Source: Epiperipatus broadwayi
Taxonomy: Eukaryota; Onychophora; Udeonychophora; Euonychophora; Peripatidae
Assembly: GCA_028023455.1 (NCBI GenBank)
Contig: JAQFVV010000186.1
Coordinates: forward strand, 498,001 to 562,000
Direction of reading: 5' to 3'
Length of the DNA stretch: 64,000 nucleotides
The translations under genes and the position numbers were made by a program. Below the pieces are notes generated by a model, which was not told where the DNA came from, ran no database searches, and saw only the letters and a list, made by a program, of their open reading frames with translations. Each line of letters starts with the position of its first letter. The stretch's first letter is position 1. Positions 23,965-34,289 of this stretch are shown piece by piece.

Positions 23965-24110
23965 CTTTATATGGGAATATATCACACCATTTATACCTTT
24001 TTATACACTTTATCAATACTTTTATTTGTATTAAACTAACAGTTTCGACTGTCCTGCAGTCATCATCAGAGCTACAATATTCAAGTATATAATTATACAA
24101 TTATTACACT
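23965..24110 (-). mobile_element. PLE-like tail with partial hammerhead core
   Basis: On the minus strand, CTGATGA (24,063-24,069) is followed by TGACTG-CAGGA-CAGTC and then GAAAC (24,042-24,046). This is the core of a hammerhead ribozyme with a 5-bp stem II. Downstream 'aaagtgtataa' and 'gtgatata' words match the foldback at 46.9-47.15 kb, so both belong to one family. Stem I pairing was not found, so cleavage activity is doubtful. It lies directly beyond the hAT pseudogene. Confidence 0.55.
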
Positions 24111-24908
24111 TATCCACATATTGATATACATAATTAAATATACAATATAAACAAAAATAATTTACCTTTTAAATAATTTTATCAATATTTTATATTAATT
24201 TATTTTAATATCACTTTATTTTATTTTTTAAAAATATTATTTAACATAATAATTATAACTTTAACATTTATTTTACTATTTAATGCATATTATTATCATT
24301 TTTCTTATATTATAAAATCAACTTCTAATCTTTTCTTATTTTTATTAAATATTTCTATCAATTAACTTTACCCACATTACAAATTATTTTTTTGTTTTTT
24401 TTTATATGGGAATACATTTTATTTTGTTTATATATTTTGTAGTTCCATAAATATTAAATAAACTGAACAATTGTGCAAATTTGTATGGATTTTAATTACT
24501 GTATTTTATTTTTAAAAAAATTTGTTTTGTATATGGAGTATTTTATTATATTTTTTTATAGTTCATAAGTATTAGATAAGCTGAAAAGTTATACAATTTG
24601 TTCAGAATTTAGTTTTTCTAGTTCTTTATTTGGTTTTGTTTAGTAAATAAACTGAAAAAATTTAAAATAAATATTTTTTTTACTGTTTTAATTATATATA
24701 TTGTAAAAAAATTGAAAATCAATTTAAGCAAATTTTTTTTTTTTTTTTAATTCTGAAATTCGAAAATCATATTTTAAAACCCTAGTTTTTATATATAAAT
24801 TTTTATAGAAAATATTTTTTACTTTTTTTGTTCAGTGATGCTTGAAAGCAGCTATTTTAGATACATTAATATTTTGTTTAACCCGAATAATGTATATATA
24901 TAAAAGAT
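24111..24908. other. Very AT-rich intergenic DNA
   Basis: Mostly A/T runs. No gene seen. The words 'gttcataa-tattaaataa-ctgaa' recur near 24,442, 24,560 and 24,640, suggesting a decayed local tandem repeat of about 100 bp. Confidence 0.4.
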
Positions 24909-24912
24909 TCTT

Positions 24913-25093
24913 GAATAAATTCTATAATATTCAAAATACCAATATATAAAACTAAATAGTAACTATAGCCAGCATATAACATGACTGCCATTTTGTATAT
25001 CATTCTATTTAGTATGCAATCATGTCATAAGCTGGCTATAGTTATTTCTTATTTTTATATATTGGTATTTTGAATATTATAGAGTTTATTCCA
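24913..25093. mobile_element. Foldback MITE, about 75-bp arms
   Basis: The left arm starts gaataaattctataat and continues through ccaatatataaa to actatagccagc. The right arm is its reverse complement with few mismatches. The loop is about 28 bp and there is no coding capacity. Confidence 0.75.
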
Positions 25094-25094
25094 G

Positions 25095-26325
25095 AGTTTT
25101 TTTTATTTGTTATGTATTATTTTATTTGATTTATATATATATATGAATTACCTATGACACCTTTTATATTTTATTTGAATGAAAAGCTTTGAAAAGTTAT
25201 ATAAAGTATATTTTCAGTATATAAAAAACGATGAAAACTGATGGTTAAAAATAATTATTTTTGTTTCATATATTATAGGAATATATTAACATTTGTAAAA
25301 AGAAAATCTAAGATGAGTGAAAAAGAAAAATCTAGAATTATAATTATGTAAAACAAAAATATAATCACCACACACATAGCAGAATTTTTGATCTAGATAT
25401 AAGAATATTTAAATGTAATGACAATTTCTGGAGATCAATTTATTAATGAGACCACAATTTTAATAAGCTAGGAATGAGATCAAACATACTACATTTTTTT
25501 ATTATTATATTTGTCTTTTATAAAGTCTGAAATACAACTGATAATTTATATTGGAAGGATTCTGTTGTGTTAAATTGAACTCATTCTCAAATATTTTCTA
25601 TTATAATTATTAAAAATCCTAATTTCAAACCGGATAAGATTTTGAATTGTTATACAAAGTTATTTGTTTTGATGTTTTTCTTGGAGTAAAAAAATCAAGA
25701 TTACTGTATTTAAAAAAAAAAAAAAAATTGGTTCTTTTCCAAAAGGGTGAATGATCATTTTTAGCCAGCCCTTTTTATTATTTAAATAACATAATGATGG
25801 CCAAATCTATTAAAAATGTATATACCTTTTTGTGGAATATAATGTTTGATCATATCAGAAATATTTTGGCTCTTTATCATTAACTATAATAGTAATTAGT
25901 TTTCCATCATTTTTTAATTATCATGATGTCAGTTCAACTTACTATTTACCATCTTAATGTTAAAATTCAAAACTTATTTGACATTGTATAGAACACATTG
26001 TTATTAACTTCTATGCATGCCAACAAACTAATATGAGTCATATCAATTTATGATAGTATGCTGGAAATGGCCTCTTCTGCTGATGAATCATTAATACAAA
26101 TAAATAGATTCGACATGTAGCTAGATCCTGCTTAGATTGCCTGATGAGTGAAAAAATCTTGTTTTTTAACTAAATATAATCAAGATTGAGATTGATGATA
26201 ATAAAACCATATATCACTTATGGAACAGCTTTATGTTAAATACTAGATTATATTTTTTAATTATAATAATAATGATTAAATATAAGCAATTATCTACATA
26301 AAATATATATAATACTCTTCAATAT
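25095..26325. other. AT-rich intergenic DNA
   Basis: No gene seen. About 80 bp near 25,985-26,055 resembles 30,310-30,390 (both contain atgagtcatatcaattt), a short old repeat. Confidence 0.4.
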
Positions 26326-26455
26326 TTTTAGAGCATGAGCTGCAATTAGACCATACATTTGATCTCTCTAAAGCAGATATTAGGTGCACTAAAAGAGATG
26401 ATAGAAAGGAACTAACTGTACAGGGCTCCATGGAAGAAGAAAGTGAAATGTTTAA
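26325..26455 (+). pseudogene. PLE GIY-YIG tail fragment, copy 1
   Basis: About 100 bp match 27,290-27,390: ttcaatatttttagagcatgagctgca, giving LEHELQLDHTFDLSK on the plus strand. This is the distal part of the GIY-YIG nuclease domain of copy 2. The upstream YIGET part is missing. Together the two copies suggest two old insertions or a local duplication. Confidence 0.5.
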
Positions 26456-26599
26456 CTGAATAACTAGTATGAAAAAAGAAACTTAATTGCTCTCATTTTA
26501 GTTTTATCATATGTAAATAGTTAAACATCTCTTATCTAGGAAAAAGAAAATGATTGGCAGAGAATGATCAGTTAACCATGGACTGATCATTGGAAATGC

Positions 26600-27440
26600 C
26601 ATGTCCAGTTTATTAAACTTTGCCGAAGTCACATTTCTTTTAAAAGAAGAGAAAAACCACATGAATACATTTGAGTGGTATAATCTGCATAGGAATAAAT
26701 AGTGAAAAAAGAATTCATTTTTAAACTATGATCAAATGAGAAATATAAGTCAATACTCCATGAAGGAAAACAAAATAAAAATTGTTGCAAGGAATATTAT
26801 AAATGGACCATACGTATGCATGTCTTAAAGGTTTTCTCTACAAAAATTTAAAACTAGGTAAATTTAAATCACATGAGAGAAACAATATAAACACATACAC
26901 AAAATATCTAAAAAAACATGGGGTATAACCGCAAGAAAATTAATTCTATGATAGAAAAATTCTACAACAAAATCAAGAACCCAGTACAACCTTGCTCCAA
27001 TAAGAAAAAATGGAATAGCCTCCAATATCTGCAAGAATGGTTCTGAAACTAAAAAAATGTATAGGAGAATATAATATAAATTACAGACTACCTCCCTCAT
27101 TAAACAAATTATTGAATAATTGTAAAGATAAACTAGACAAGTAGACTGTTCACTAAGTAATTTATAAAATCAAGTGCAGAAATATTAATTGCTTAAGTGC
27201 ATATTATGGAGAAACAAGAGTAAACCTGTCCACAAGATTGGCCCAACACAACTACTTATATAACAGGGCAAAAAGAAGCAATGAGTGCTTTTCAATATTT
27301 TTAGAGCATGAGCTGCATTCAGGTCATAAATTTGATCTCACCAAGATGGATATTGCACTGAGAGAAATGATAGAAAGAGAAACATTAAGGAAACATGAAC
27401 TATAGTCAAAGACAAATGCCCTATAAATAAAAAAGCCAGC
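26600..27440 (+). pseudogene. Penelope-like RT tail and GIY-YIG nuclease, decayed
   Basis: The plus strand has INTYTKYLKKHG (about 26,890), then NYRLPPSLNKLLNN and a VIYKIKC-like linker. These are followed by YYGETRVNLSTRLAQHN (27,203 on), which matches the GIY-YIG nuclease core (YIGET with the conserved Arg), and by LEHELHSGHKFDLTKMDI. Linker plus GIY-YIG after the RT is the hallmark of Penelope-like elements. Stops and shifts occur between blocks, and the RT palm is not recognisable. PLE tails with hammerhead cores at 24.0 and 46.9 kb fit the same superfamily. Confidence 0.6.
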
Positions 27441-27755
27441 ATCCTTTTATCTAAAAAAATGGCCTCTCTAACATTTATATAAATTTGGATAAAAATAAGA
27501 AATTTAATTTTATGTAAATTTTACAAACAACAACTAAGTACATATAAGAACAAAATTAATAAGATTAATTCATAAACCTATGATTATGATGCCTGAAGTA
27601 TCAAAAGAGCTTAGCTTGAATAAAGATATTTTAAACTAATCTGTGTCTTTTCTGGTTTGAATGTTTTCAACATTTATTTAAAAATTAATATTAGTATTTG
27701 TAAATATATATAAAAATTCAAACAATGCTTATATCAACAAATATAAATATACAAG
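27441..27755. other. AT-rich intergenic DNA
   Basis: Nothing recognised. Confidence 0.4.
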
Positions 27756-27759
27756 ATGT

Positions 27760-28370
27760 ACCCAGCCTATATAAAGGCCGTATTTTTTTTAATTGGTTGA
27801 TTTAACTTTTTTGTTTTTGTTTTATGGAATTACTTGCATTGCATAAAATGCTCATAATCAAATTAAGCCTCTAAATTAAAATTAAATTTTTTAAATGTAT
27901 CTGTTATATTTGATATGTGAATTTAACAGTGTTACAGATAACTATTAATGGTGGAATTATATATTAATCAAACTAAATGTAAATACATTACTATAGAATC
28001 TATTTTTTCCCCTCACTAAATATCACGTTTCAGCCATGAATTTATATAGTGCATTCATTATACCTATTCAGTTATGTACTGTAATTAAAAGCATGAATAC
28101 TGATTTTTTTCTGAGTGTTTTTATTAATGGTGGGATCATTTTCTTTGCATAAAATATGCTTTGTAATAAAACACATTAAATATAAAGGGTGGAATTACTT
28201 TTTTGCATAAAATACTCATAATATAAATTATGGTTTAGTTAGGCATAGTTACTTATTAATTTTCTTTTGACATGGTTAAATTCATAATTTTTGTGATTTA
28301 TTAAAGCAACCAATTAAAAAATGGTAATTTATTAATGCAACCAATTAAACAGTGTCATGGACAAACATTC
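27760..28370. repeat. Dispersed repeat family B, copy 2
   Basis: Begins 'gtacccagcctatataaaggccg' with 'tttttttaattggttg' following. It includes 'tctaaattaaaatt', 'tgatatgtgaattt' and 'attaatggtggaatta', all shared with 63,640-64,000, and 'actaaatatcacgtttca' shared with 21.4 kb. Internal partial copies of the 'caaccaattaaa' motif in reverse at 28,300-28,350 suggest nesting. Non-coding. Confidence 0.6.
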
Positions 28371-28394
28371 AGACAATAGACAAAATAGGGATTT

Positions 28395-28540
28395 TATATT
28401 AGAGATTAAATAACCTTCACACTACCACACATTCTTTTAAATCACATGAATAAAAATATAATAAAAGACAGTGACCCCTATGATGCATTTCATGCTGAAC
28501 CAGCACTCATCAGTTGGCCGAGGTCACCATCCCTCATATA
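28395..28540 (-). mobile_element. Hammerhead/SINE-family unit, truncated
   Basis: The minus strand carries the hammerhead-like block (see 28,471-28,527) followed by 'atgtgtggta' like the linker of the 31.4-kb copy. The tRNA-like head is not preserved. It is a fragment of the family seen at 31.3 and 55.8-56.2 kb. Confidence 0.45.
28471..28527 (-). ncRNA. Hammerhead ribozyme-like fold
   Basis: Minus strand: outer stem I GTGACCTC pairs with GGGGTCAC (8 bp with one G-U pair). Core CTGATGA (28,507-28,513), stem II TGCTG-GTT-CAGCA, core GAAA, then palindromic ATGCAT as stem III and an AUC cleavage triplet. The first pairs of stem I next to the core do not match here but do in the sister copy at 55.9 kb (CCAA with TTGG). 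It may be weak or inactive. The fold is seen in sequence; activity is inference. Confidence 0.5.
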
Positions 28541-28587
28541 TCTATATTATATGAAGACTATTTATCAATAGTAAATTCTTATGTTTT

Positions 28588-28896
28588 GATTATCACTAAT
28601 CATTAATTAAACTAAAGATGGTCTCTAGTATAGACAAAAACTTTTAAACCTCAGTTAAAGATTAATATATCTGATTTTTTTAATTACACTCACACATGTA
28701 GTTAGTTATTCACATTTCTCTTTTGCATATGTAATATTTTATAAATATATTGAATAACCACATGCAAAGGAGAAATGTGAATAATTCCATGTTTGGGTTC
28801 TAATTAAAAATCTGATATATTAATCTTTAACCAAGGTTTAAAGTTTATATCTGAGCTAGAGATAATCTCTAGCTTAGATAATGGCTAGTGATAATC
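28588..28896. mobile_element. Foldback MITE, about 140-bp arms
   Basis: Ends are gattatcacta and tagtgataatc. The arms match through aagattaatatatc and tattcacatttctc with scattered differences (roughly 85%). The loop lies near 28,730-28,760. Non-coding and of unknown superfamily. Confidence 0.7.
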
Positions 28897-28899
28897 ATT

Positions 28900-29540
28900 C
28901 TATTTATCCGAATTGTATGGTGTCAAAGTTCTGGAAAGAATGAGTTCGATACATGTAAATCAAAATGTAAGAATCAACAAATATATATAACAAATATCTT
29001 ACCTTAATAAAAATTTAAAATTATTGAGGCATCTTATTTCAGATATGTAAAATTAAAAAGGTCTTATAGCTTCTTTCATAACTCAGTAAACTTACTGTCA
29101 TAGGTATACCTTTATGATTTTGTTGGCAGCTTAAAAGAAAAAAAATGAACAATTTATCTTCGGTATCATTTAAGTCTAAATTTATATATGCTGGGTGATT
29201 TGGACCAATTCCTTCCTTGTATCAAAATCTTCACTTTTAGATAGGTTATGTAACTAATCAATTAGAGAATTGATTTACTGTGGGCAAGTAAATACTATAT
29301 CTTAGACTTTCACTATTTCTGGACTTATTACAGGCATTTTAATTTTTGGAAGAGTTATGTTGTTCACGCTTCAGGTGGTGCATATAACTTATAGTTTTTG
29401 TTATTTCCATTATGCAGAAATTTATTATTATAACTGTATTTAATTAGGCTTGAAAAGTACTTTAGCAAAATATTCTTTGAAGACAAATAATGATCATTAA
29501 TAGTGCAGAGAGAAACAACTGCTACAACTTGGACTCTATC
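28900..29540. other. AT-rich DNA, possibly part of a decayed LTR element
   Basis: No clear gene. The minus strand gives short coding-like runs (NHPAYINLDLND near 29,180) next to the zinc-knuckle-like block at 29.6 kb. This could be the protease region of the same dead element, but the match is weak. Confidence 0.25.
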
Positions 29541-29549
29541 TATTTTTGA

Positions 29550-29720
29550 TGGAGTTTCTTGATTTTTCAGCTACATGATATTCTTGTTGTTTGGCACATA
29601 TCTTTTTCCTCCTTATCACTTGTATAACTTTTGCATATGTCATAAGGACATTTCTTCCCATCAACCTCAGCAGGTTTGCTGTTGTTCCTGCTTTGATTTC
29701 TCTGGTAATTAACATCATCA
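29550..29720 (-). pseudogene. Possible gag zinc-knuckle remnant
   Basis: The minus strand reads KKCPYDICKSYTSDKEEK followed by MCQTTRISCS. The spacing of Cys residues resembles paired CCHC knuckles of Gypsy gag proteins, with His replaced by Tyr and a stop soon after. A second frame is open for 60 codons (29,536-29,718). The identification is tentative: no RT or capsid part flanks it. Confidence 0.3.
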
Positions 29721-29739
29721 GTTGTTTTTCTTTCTTAGT

Positions 29740-31255
29740 TCTAATTTTTATTAAGTAATTTCCATCAACTAGTTGTTTTTTTGTTTCTTGTAAGTTAAAT
29801 CTTGTAATTACTATTAATGAAATGTTTTTCGATGTTTTTTTTCTTTCTGAAGTACAAAAATTCTCATCATGGCCAATGCTTTGTCACATAAAAAAAAAAA
29901 AAAAATCATTTCCAACTTTTGAAAACTCCTGTTTAAACTATTTAATTTGAACATTATACAATCTTTACTTATATATATCTGTATTTTTATTTATATCTTG
30001 TATATGAAGATATAAATAGTTTATTTCAAACCCTTTATGTTATAATATTATTAGATAGGGAATACAAGTGATTTTTTTTATAACTATATGCACAATTTTT
30101 AAGATACATATAAATTTACAAATGTTTTCATTGCAGTAAATGACTTTTATAAAAATATTATTTTATTTTATTAAAGTGACATATTTAGTTTTAACAAAGC
30201 ACAGATTCACAATCATAAGAATCTCTTATTATTTTTATTTTGTTGTTCCCCCGAGATCATTATTTGGGATTAGGGTCACTTGTAAGATTAAACAGTGCCA
30301 CATTTGGCTAAGTTTGTATTACATCTGTTATCAACTCCTATAAATGTCAATAAACTATTATGAGTCATATCAATTTGTGATAATTTTTTTTTGTAGAAGA
30401 ATTATTGGGTCACATTTTTTGATAATAACTGTATTATTATGATGATACAAAAGAGAACAATTAAGTATATACATTTAGTTGAAAGATTTCATGTAAGTTA
30501 TGTGGCAATATATTTGTTGATAACAATATATACATATTTGTCAAATAGTGGTGGGGAGAAACTTAGGTCTGCACACTTTCACAGGACATAATTCATATAT
30601 CCCCTGTTTTAGAGTATTAGTTTTATATATATATAGAAAAGCTTATATGTTAATTTTCAAAATTTTTTTTTTTTAAACACAATTTTAATCATCACAAAAG
30701 GATTCTACCGTCATCATTTAGATGGACTGTTTTTATTATTCCTTCTACTCTTCTCACATGATACTAGAACACACACACACATATATATATACAACAATAA
30801 TATAGTAAAAAAACTGGAAGTGACAAATCTCCCTCTAGCTGTTAAATTAGTAAACAAATTCACATAAATAAACTATACAAAAAATAGAACAGCCATCGAT
30901 TCCTTGTTTTTCATTACTATTAAACCTAACTTACTAATAATGTTAAAATTTAGGAGTGAAACTGATACTTGAGTCAAATCTAAATATGGCAGTATTAAAT
31001 TAATTATGTAAAATATAAAATCTCATTTTAAATAATCTTTACATTGGCAATCAGCTACATATTAATAAATAAATATCCGTACAGTATTAATTTAATAACA
31101 CCAGAAAAAAAATCTGCTCTAAGTACAATTTGGCTGATATGGGGATGTGTTTATTTCACAGATAGAAAGAGATTAATCAATTCAATTTCATTTATATATG
31201 TGCATATTATTATTTGTAATATTTGATTGAATACAACTATAATTTATATACTTGG
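29740..31255. other. AT-rich intergenic DNA with microsatellite
   Basis: No gene seen. A composite (AC)n(AT)n tract lies at about 30,769-30,792. Confidence 0.45.
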
Positions 31256-31265
31256 AGTATTAGAT

Positions 31266-31430
31266 GTAACTATAAAGGATTTGAACACAGACTTTCAAGC
31301 TCTCTTCAGCTATCCATTCTATCTCATACAACTGATACACATGACCACACACGTGCAAAAAAAATAATTGATCTCCACTATACATGTTTCGATCTGAGTC
31401 AGCACTCATCAGTTGGTTCAGATCACATTT
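31266..31430 (-). mobile_element. tRNA-like SINE unit with hammerhead-like 5' part
   Basis: On the minus strand, hammerhead-like sequence (31,426-31,369) is followed by a linker and then a tRNA-like head. Box-A-like TATCAGTTGTATGAGATAG lies near 31,335 and box-B-like GTTCAAATCC at 31,278-31,287. The same order occurs twice at 55.8-56.2 kb. A Pol III-transcribed SINE is the simplest reading, with the ribozyme-like part upstream of the promoter boxes. Confidence 0.55.
31369..31426 (-). ncRNA. Hammerhead ribozyme-like fold, SINE copy
   Basis: Minus strand: stem I TGATCT pairs with AGATCA. Core CTGATGA (31,406-31,412), a short GAGT/ACTC stem II, core GAAAC, ACATGT as a palindromic stem III, then GUA. 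Compared with 28.5 kb, one stem I pair has changed from C-G to T-A on both sides. Stem II is offset from the usual position, so activity is uncertain. Confidence 0.45.
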
Positions 31431-34285
31431 CTTACACATATGTGCAATCAGTGCTCAGTTTATATTAAGATAGAACATCTTCAAACGTTAATGGACATGC
31501 TTCAACTTACTCCACCCTCCAACTCTTGCCTTATTTAGATGTGGTACAGGATCAAACCCATTTCTGAATTGTAACACTATTAGCAAAACTAAATTTAATA
31601 ACATTGGAAAACAAAGAATAAATGGCTGCTTTGTTCTTAGTACATTGTGTGGGATGCGGGATTTTGTTTACACCGCTAGAGGGTGCTTAAATAGCTCTAA
31701 TTTCACAATCTGTTAATGGCAAGTTTCACCAGTAATACACTCAGCTTTAGATTATATAAAAAAAAAGCCCCAACATTATGCAGATGAATAAATTATGCAA
31801 ATTTCAATTATAAATGCAAATGAAGAGAAAAATCAATAGATATGAATAATGTATGATCTAAAATGTAATATATTTTAGAGAATGATGATTATATCTGAAC
31901 AGAACTTTAATTTAGTAAATATTATACAATAAATAGAAATTAACAATATAAGGCATTTAATTTGTTGCAAAACAAATATATTGTTGTTAATAATTGAAAG
32001 ATCTAAGTATATTGATTTGCCACAGAAATTATTAGAAAAATTAAGAATGCTTATTATGCTATTAAATTTTAATCATTTGACAATGATAAGGTGTGGATGT
32101 ACCACATCTTGGTTTCATATCTGAAAACAGAATAGTTTGCACAGACATTTATATAAATGAATACATGTTAATCCAATGCTCACACCCAATTTGCTATTTA
32201 TTTTAATCTAAGCTAAAACAAAGGCAAGATGGAGATAATATCCATTGATATAAAGATTATGTCCATGCTGACATATAAAATTATGATAAACATTCAAAAT
32301 TGCCATATATATATAAAGTTAAAATATTATAGTTTGAGATCTTAGTAAAATATATTTTAGGTTTCATAATTTGAATTCTGACCTGAAATCTATTCTTGTA
32401 GTTTTGTGAACTTCATAGTATTTTGATTTAGCTTTTAAATACAGTTTATACTTTCCAAGTCAGTTTGTTGACAGTTTTATGGTTTTTGAAATATTTGTCC
32501 TTGTCTTTGATGATTTCTTTGATTTTCAATATCTTGTGGAAGGCAATATATTTTAGATAGATAAATTATTTATGATACTCTGGATTTGGCAGGCAATGTC
32601 AATCATTTTCATAGGCATTTAGATATTTATCTGGCTACCACATAGCTAGAAAAACCAACACTTCAAAAACGAATGCTCTATTTAGCCATGTTAATATATT
32701 TATCCATTATGTAGAGATGTAGTATAATTTTAGAGATATAGATGAATTATAATACTACTTGTAATTCTATTGCTGTGGCAATTTCATCTGGAAAATGCTG
32801 ATGAATATTTCAGCATACATTTTTTTTTATATAAACAGCTGAAGCTGAAGGTGTAAATGGAAATAACTGATGGTCTGAAGTGGAAATGAAGGATTTGTTT
32901 GATTAGCTGACAGAAAAATAAACATGTTGTCATCTCTCTTAATTCATTAATTATCTGATTTTCGTAATTAACTTTTTTTTTAAACACATTAATTATTTTT
33001 AATTGATTTTTGTGTCTAATTTTTATAAATCCAGATATTTTATGATTTAAGTTCAGAAGTATAATTTACAAATAATTTTTATTTGTATTGAATCCCAATA
33101 AATTTTATTCTGTTTACTTTTTGCTATATGTGTAGATTTCCTTCTGTTATAGATTTCTGTTTCTATATTATAAATGCAATCTATTTAATTTTATCTTCTC
33201 AAGGCATTAACTTTTTTGAGCTATATAGGTTAGATAGAAAATTTACTGACCTTCACTTCTATTGTTCTCTTTTTTTAATTAAAATGTTTGATACTGTATC
33301 CATTTTCCATTTATCTTTCATTTTCAAGGTTATCCAACTACATAACCTAAAAAAAAAACTACAACAAAAGTAGTACCTCTTGTAGTATAAATTTTCTGTG
33401 TCATATTTTGTTTCATGAATTCTTATTTTTCTTTATGTTTTATCAACTAGGTATATATTTTTACAACATTTCATATGACATCATAATAAAAAAAATAGTT
33501 GTTATCCAGCCCCCCTCCCTAAATATTATTAAACCACAAATTCAGAAATATCAGAATGTGATTCCTCTAGTAATAATAATACTGTTTTAATAAACAGTAT
33601 TATTATTTTTTTTTAAAAAAGATAAATCTAAAGACCATGAGCCCAAAACATAAAGAATACCATCTAATTAAAAAATATATATGTAAATATAAATAGGGAA
33701 AAACAATTGGTTCCACATTTATGAGAATGCATTATTTGTAACTGCATTACAATGAACACATTATCAGCCGAGCCTCACAGCATAATCTTCAATGCACTTT
33801 GAAACCATATCATAATTTGTCACTCTCCAACACATTTCAAAGCAGTTTATCCTATTCCTATTCCATTTATTCTAAATCTTAATACTAATGTTGTCCTTAC
33901 TCTTTTTTATTCTTTCTTAATAAAAAGTTATTTAAATATGGTATTACATGTGCCCTTTCTGCTGTTTCATTTTTCAAATCTCTTCATGATTTCCATAATA
34001 GTATGATCTTCATTTATTAAGTTTTATTTTGTGTTTCTATCATTCACAGCATTATTCATGGCATTATTTATAAATCAGACCAGTAGATCTTAATATAAAA
34101 ATAACAACATGCTTTATTGCAATGGAATCTTTTTGTTTTTTTTTGTATTTTTTTTTGTATGCCCTGCAGAATACAAATACTGCAGTTGAAATCAAATAGC
34201 TTTCCAATGTGTTGGAATGTCACAGCTATTTTGTCAGATTCAGGTAAAACACTTGAAACTTAGTATACTTTCCATATAGGGCAAA
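31431..34285. other. AT-rich intergenic DNA
   Basis: No coding gene recognised. Notable sites inside are a CTCF-like motif (31,673-31,686) and a 12-13 bp hairpin of aataatactgtt type at 33,565-33,605. The several short open frames have no family resemblance. Confidence 0.4.
31673..31686 (+). promoter_or_regulatory. CTCF-like motif
   Basis: CCGCTAGAGGGTGC fits the bilaterian CTCF core (CCASYAGRKGGCRS) except at two positions. It stands out in an AT-rich stretch. A chance match is possible in 64 kb. Confidence 0.3.
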
Positions 34286-34289
34286 CTTT

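Noticed and set aside
26090-26165. CTGATGA words near 26,080 and 26,142
   Set aside because: No stem II and no correctly spaced GAAA follow, so they are not hammerhead motifs. The same applies to reverse-strand words at 15,068, 20,366, 29,716 and 40,590.
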